Assembly: GCF_040372045.1 (NCBI RefSeq)
Contig: NZ_BAABWH010000005.1
Direction: 5' to 3' (one strand)
Length of the DNA stretch: 64,000 nt
DNA from: Thalassolituus sp006212115
GTDB taxonomy: Bacteria; Pseudomonadota; Gammaproteobacteria; Pseudomonadales; Oceanobacteraceae
This document shows positions 59,496 through 64,000 of this stretch, in pieces (positions within the stretch are counted from its first letter, which is position 1; each line of letters starts with the position of its first letter). The position numbers and the translations under genes were made by a program. The notes under the pieces were generated by a model, which was given only the letters and a program-made list of their open reading frames with translations, was not told the DNA's origin and made no database searches.

Positions 59496-61328
59496 ATGGC
59501 CGGCCGGATACCACAGAGTTTTATTGACGAACTGCTTACCCGCGTTGACGTAGTCGATGTGGTTGATAGTCGTGTAAAACTGAAAAAAACCGGCAAAAAC
59601 TACTCCGCCTGCTGTCCGTTTCATAACGAGAACACCCCGTCGTTTACCGTCAGTCCGGATAAGCAGTTTTACTACTGTTTTGGCTGCGGAGCCTCTGGTA
59701 CCGCATTGCGATTTGTCATGGAGTTCGACGGTCTGAGCTTTCCTGATGCCGTAGAAAAGCTGGCCAGCCAGGCAAGCATGACAGTTCCGCGAGAGGCGGC
59801 AAGTCAACGCGAAATCCAACAGGAACAGGAACACAAATCGCTGTTCACCCGAATGGAAGCATCCAGCCGCTTCTTCGAGCAGCAATTGCGTGAGCACGAA
59901 CAGCGCCACCGCGCCGTAGACTACCTGAAAGGACGGGGCCTTTCGGGCAAGGCTGCCAAGTTTTTTGGCATCGGCTATGCCCCACCGGGCTGGGATAACC
60001 TGCAGGAATCACTGGGCAGCGACAAACAGATTATTCGCGAACTGGTTACCAGCGGTATGCTGATCGAGAAAGAGGATGGCCGCACGTACGACCGCTTCCG
60101 CGACCGGATTATGTTCCCGATCCGTGATGCGCGCGGACGCTACATTGCCTTCGGCGGGCGCGTTCTTGGCGACGAGAAGCCCAAATACCTCAACTCACCA
60201 GAAACCCCGATATTTCAGAAAAACCGTGAACTGTACGGCCTGTACGAAGCCCGAAAAATTCGCCAGAAGCTGACACGCTTTGTAATCGTCGAAGGCTATA
60301 TGGACGTTGTTGCGCTGGCTGAATTTGGCATCCACTACGCCGTCGCTACACTCGGCACCGCGACCAGCGAACATCACTTGCGCCGTCTGTTCAAAATCGT
60401 CCCTGAAGTTATTTTCTGCTTTGACGGCGACGATGCCGGACGTACCGCAGCAGCCCGGGCCATGGAAACGGCACTTCCCGTACTCAGCGATGGCGTACAG
60501 GCTAGGTTCCTGTTCTTACCAGACGGAGAAGACCCCGACACCCTGGTTCGAAAAGAAGGTCGCGACGGCTTTGAGAAGCGCCTGAATGAATCCCTTCACC
60601 TGCCGGAATTTCTCTTCGAGCAACTCAAGCAGCAAGTGGATTTCGACACGTTGGATGGCAAGGCCCGACTCGATAAAATGGCTGCGCCGCTGATCGGAAA
60701 GCTACCCAAAGGGACGCTTCGAAGCCTGATGGAAAAGCGTCTCGATGACATGATCGGCACACGCAGCAGTGCGATGGCAGCAGTCAACGAGGACACACCA
60801 CCCGAGCCTCCAGAATTGGATGACGGCGTATCTATGCCCGACATCATCACTGAGCCCGTACCGCAGAGTCATGCTCCGGAAGTGGAAGATCCGCTTGCCA
60901 CTATGGTGCATCGCGCGTTAACCAGCCTCGTGCGCTTTCCGGCATTGGCTCAGTCTCTGACACTGCCGGAATCCGAGCCCGAAACCGAATATGAACGCCT
61001 GCTATTTGAAGTGCTTCGTCGCCTGCACCAGTCTCCACAACAGGAAAGTATTGGCCTGCTCATTCAATGGATCGGCAGTCCCTATGAACCCGAATTGAAA
61101 GCACTGGCCGATAACCCAGAAAGCGATCAGATCCGCCCAGCCGCAGCCGATGTTCGGGTGGTACTGGAACGCATCGCTGCGCGCAAAGAAGATCGGGTAT
61201 TAGAACAACTGGAAGCGCGACTTCATAACGGGGAAAAGCTCGATAAAGATGAGCGGGCTAAACTGACCGAACTCAAGCGACAACGCCACCAGCGCAACCG
61301 GAAAAGAACCGGGATATATCAACGCTGA
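59496..61328 (+). CDS. dnaG: DNA primase
   Basis: 610 residues. N-terminal CHC2 zinc finger (CCPFHNENTPSF, FYYCFGCGASG), TOPRIM core (FVIVEGYMDVVALAEFGIHY, FCFDGDDAGRTAAARAME) and a C-terminal helical DnaB-binding domain (LVRFPALAQSLTLPE, LEARLHNGEKLDKDERAKLT). Makes RNA primers for replication. Separated from yqeY by a leaky terminator. Confidence 0.96.
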   Translation: MAGRIPQSFIDELLTRVDVVDVVDSRVKLKKTGKNYSACCPFHNENTPSFTVSPDKQFYYCFGCGASGTALRFVMEFDGLSFPDAVEKLASQASMTVPREAASQREIQQEQEHKSLFTRMEASSRFFEQQLREHEQRHRAVDYLKGRGLSGKAAKFFGIGYAPPGWDNLQESLGSDKQIIRELVTSGMLIEKEDGRTYDRFRDRIMFPIRDARGRYIAFGGRVLGDEKPKYLNSPETPIFQKNRELYGLYEARKIRQKLTRFVIVEGYMDVVALAEFGIHYAVATLGTATSEHHLRRLFKIVPEVIFCFDGDDAGRTAAARAMETALPVLSDGVQARFLFLPDGEDPDTLVRKEGRDGFEKRLNESLHLPEFLFEQLKQQVDFDTLDGKARLDKMAAPLIGKLPKGTLRSLMEKRLDDMIGTRSSAMAAVNEDTPPEPPELDDGVSMPDIITEPVPQSHAPEVEDPLATMVHRALTSLVRFPALAQSLTLPESEPETEYERLLFEVLRRLHQSPQQESIGLLIQWIGSPYEPELKALADNPESDQIRPAAADVRVVLERIAARKEDRVLEQLEARLHNGEKLDKDERAKLTELKRQRHQRNRKRTGIYQR

Positions 61329-61460
61329 GACACCTTGAAAAATGGCCCGGGCGACCCAAACTTAAAACATTGGTGAGATATACAGCTTCCTCGGGAACAT
61401 TCTCTGCCAAGTCTGGCCTAAACAGTCGTCTAATCACTGGCTTACGCACAGGTTAAGCGA

Positions 61461-61466
61461 TATAAT
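61461..61466 (+). promoter_or_regulatory. Putative -10 box of the rpoD promoter
   Basis: A perfect TATAAT 45 bp before the rpoD start in the 182-bp gap after dnaG. The -35 position (TGGCTT) is weak, so an activator or alternative sigma may contribute. Confidence 0.45.
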
Positions 61467-61510
61467 TCGCGGTTTTCTTCCGCCTTAAAAATTCGGAACA
61501 CAGGGCTTCT

Positions 61511-63331
<1,821 letters not shown>

Positions 63332-63351
63332 GGTCACCCTACTCAGCGATC

Positions 63352-63383
63352 AAAATAACCCGGCCCATGCCGGGTTATTTTTT
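63352..63383 (+). terminator. Intrinsic terminator of rpoD
   Basis: 13-bp perfect stem AAAATAACCCGGC / GCCGGGTTATTTT, loop CCAT, followed by more T. Twenty bp past the rpoD stop. Confidence 0.93.
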
Positions 63384-63541
63384 GCTCAAATTTCCAGAAA
63401 AATCAAAGCACTGGCACTCATCAATAATGGTGCTTATAATGCTGCGCTAATCATCTTTGATGATACACCTGCAGGCGATATTGCACCGCCAACATTGCAG
63501 GAGGGGATCTTATCCCCGACACGCCCTGCAAGTGCTGACAC

Positions 63542-63631
63542 GGCGTACCGGAGATTATCGAACGAGTGTAGCGAGCCTACATGACTGAGAGAATCGAGGA
63601 ACAACGCAGCCAAAGCGAAGCAGGTGAAGTA
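63542..63631 (+). repeat. 90-bp direct repeat, copy 1
   Basis: Begins GGCGTACCGGAGATTATCGA and ends GAAGTA. It matches copy 2 (63658-63747) at 87 of 90 positions by my count. Contains GTAGCGAGCCTAC, an imperfect dyad. No convincing gene inside. Confidence 0.85.
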
Positions 63632-63657
63632 TTTACAAGCTCTGCGAGTACTGGCAA

Positions 63658-63747
63658 GGCGTACCGGAGATTATCGAAGGAGTGTAGCGAGCCTACATGA
63701 CTGAGAAAATCGAGGAACAACGCAGCCAAAGCGAAGCAGGCGAAGTA
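63658..63747 (+). repeat. 90-bp direct repeat, copy 2
   Basis: Second copy, 26 bp after the first, ending three bases before the mature tRNA 5' end. It therefore forms the tRNA's 5' leader; its position suggests that a leader segment was duplicated or that the repeat is dispersed in the genome. Confidence 0.85.
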
Positions 63748-63750
63748 AAA

Positions 63751-63827
63751 GGGCCTTTAGCTCAGTTGGTTAGAGCATCCGACTCATAATCGGCAGGTCC
63801 CCAGTTCAAGTCTGGGAAGGCCCACCA
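63751..63827 (+). tRNA. tRNA-Ile2 (CAU anticodon, lysidine-modified type)
   Basis: 77 nt with CCA encoded. Acceptor GGGCCTT pairs with AAGGCCC; D arm AGCTCAGTTGGTTAGAGC; anticodon arm CCGACTCATAATCGG with CAT; T arm CCCAGTTCAAGTCTGGG. CAU fits Met or Ile2. The stem bases flanking CTCATAA (CGA/TCG) match E. coli ileX rather than elongator Met, and ileX also lies just downstream of rpoD in E. coli. TilS would convert C34 to lysidine so that it reads AUA. Confidence 0.88.
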
Positions 63828-64000
63828 TTTTTACTTCTACAATTTCTCAGGATGCGAGCATCCGACTCCACTCTCTAGCTCCACAGGTCCCTTTCAAGTC
63901 TGGGAAGGCCCACCATTTTTACTTCTACAATTTCTCAGGATGCGAGCATCCGACTCCACTCTCTAGCTCCACAGGTCCCTTTCAAGTCTGGGAAGGCCCA
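63828..64000 (+). repeat. 88-bp tandem array of tRNA 3'-part copies, runs off the edge
   Basis: Two consecutive units (63828-63915; 63916-64000, last 3 bases cut off by the edge) that look identical. Each is T-rich spacer (TTTTTACTTCTACAATTTCT), CAGGATGC, then GAGCATCCGACTC as in the tRNA, a diverged patch in place of the anticodon 3' side, AGGTCCC and TTTCAAGTCTGGGAAGGCCC plus ACCA (second unit cut). The 5' acceptor half is missing, so these are not functional tRNAs. More copies probably follow. Confidence 0.9.

Noticed and set aside
58932..59909. 325-codon open frame on the minus strand
   Set aside because: Antisense to yqeY and the 5' part of dnaG, both unmistakable; no ribosome site or family pattern.
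63699..63789. Small open frame running into the tRNA (ends LAQLVRASDS)
   Set aside because: A well-known false protein created by translating through a tRNA gene.
63828..64000. CRISPR array
   Set aside because: The 88-bp units are adjacent copies without unique spacers and are derived from the tRNA.

Overview
The window looks like chromosome of a marine gammaproteobacterium related to Oceanospirillales/Pseudomonadales. The grounds are gene content and order: amgK-murU beside lptD-surA-pdxA-rsmA-apaG-apaH-glpE, the rpsU/dnaG/rpoD macromolecular-synthesis cluster followed by a CAU tRNA, prkA-yeaH-ycgB, DUF1329/DUF1302 outer-membrane proteins, a VolA-type lipase, and T2SS genes split as gspN-gspC-gspD. 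Genus cannot be proven from this sequence. Coding density is high, and no CRISPR array, prophage, IS element or rRNA operon was seen.

Layout. 1-3719: an exported collar-domain protein and the N-terminal 1010 residues of a giant secreted repeat protein (CADG/He_PIG-like repeats, then calcium-binding thrombospondin type-3 repeats) that runs off the left edge. 4067-10225: an operon of VolA-like lipase, DUF1302 barrel and DUF1329 protein, divergent from a thiolase. 11888-15803: purU, an unknown periplasmic helical protein, a CBS protein and ppnN. 15832-22711: alkaline phosphatase and, upstream of it, a five-gene envelope cluster described below. 23026-30343: phhB, class I fumarase, several unknown envelope proteins, sodB and yceF. 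30385-33976: gspN-C-D. 34112-36475: small housekeeping genes (GIY-YIG, trhA, arfB, djlA). 36472-45324: peptidoglycan recycling, LPS assembly and the pdxA-rsmA-apaGH-glpE block. 45670-50416: prkA-yeaH-ycgB stress operon. 50448-52251: flgP-flgT. 52339-55243: DMT exporter with a possible attenuated leader, and a TraF-family barrel. 55310-58460: cca and folK-folB-tsaD. 58703-63331: rpsU, yqeY, dnaG, rpoD. 63542-64000: a duplicated 90-bp repeat, tRNA-Ile2(CAU), and an 88-bp tandem array made from the 3' part of that tRNA.

Most interesting system: the minus-strand cluster at 17504-22711. It encodes, in transcription order, an outer-membrane-barrel-like protein with a CsgG/FlgO-like N-terminal domain, a TPR lipoprotein, a membrane protein that joins a reduced FliF (ring-building segment plus C-terminal membrane helix) to FliG-like middle and C-terminal torque domains in one polypeptide, a MotA/PomA-type stator and a MotB/PomB-type stator. 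No rod, hook, filament or export-gate gene lies nearby. This reads as a compact, ion-driven rotor/stator machine spanning the envelope but not building a flagellum. The homologies are inferred by eye and the function is unknown.

Working together: the lipase operon, its T2SS candidates (gspNCD) and the thiolase fit scavenging of extracellular lipids. amgK-murU, lptD, surA and djlA maintain the envelope. The right-hand third is core information processing.
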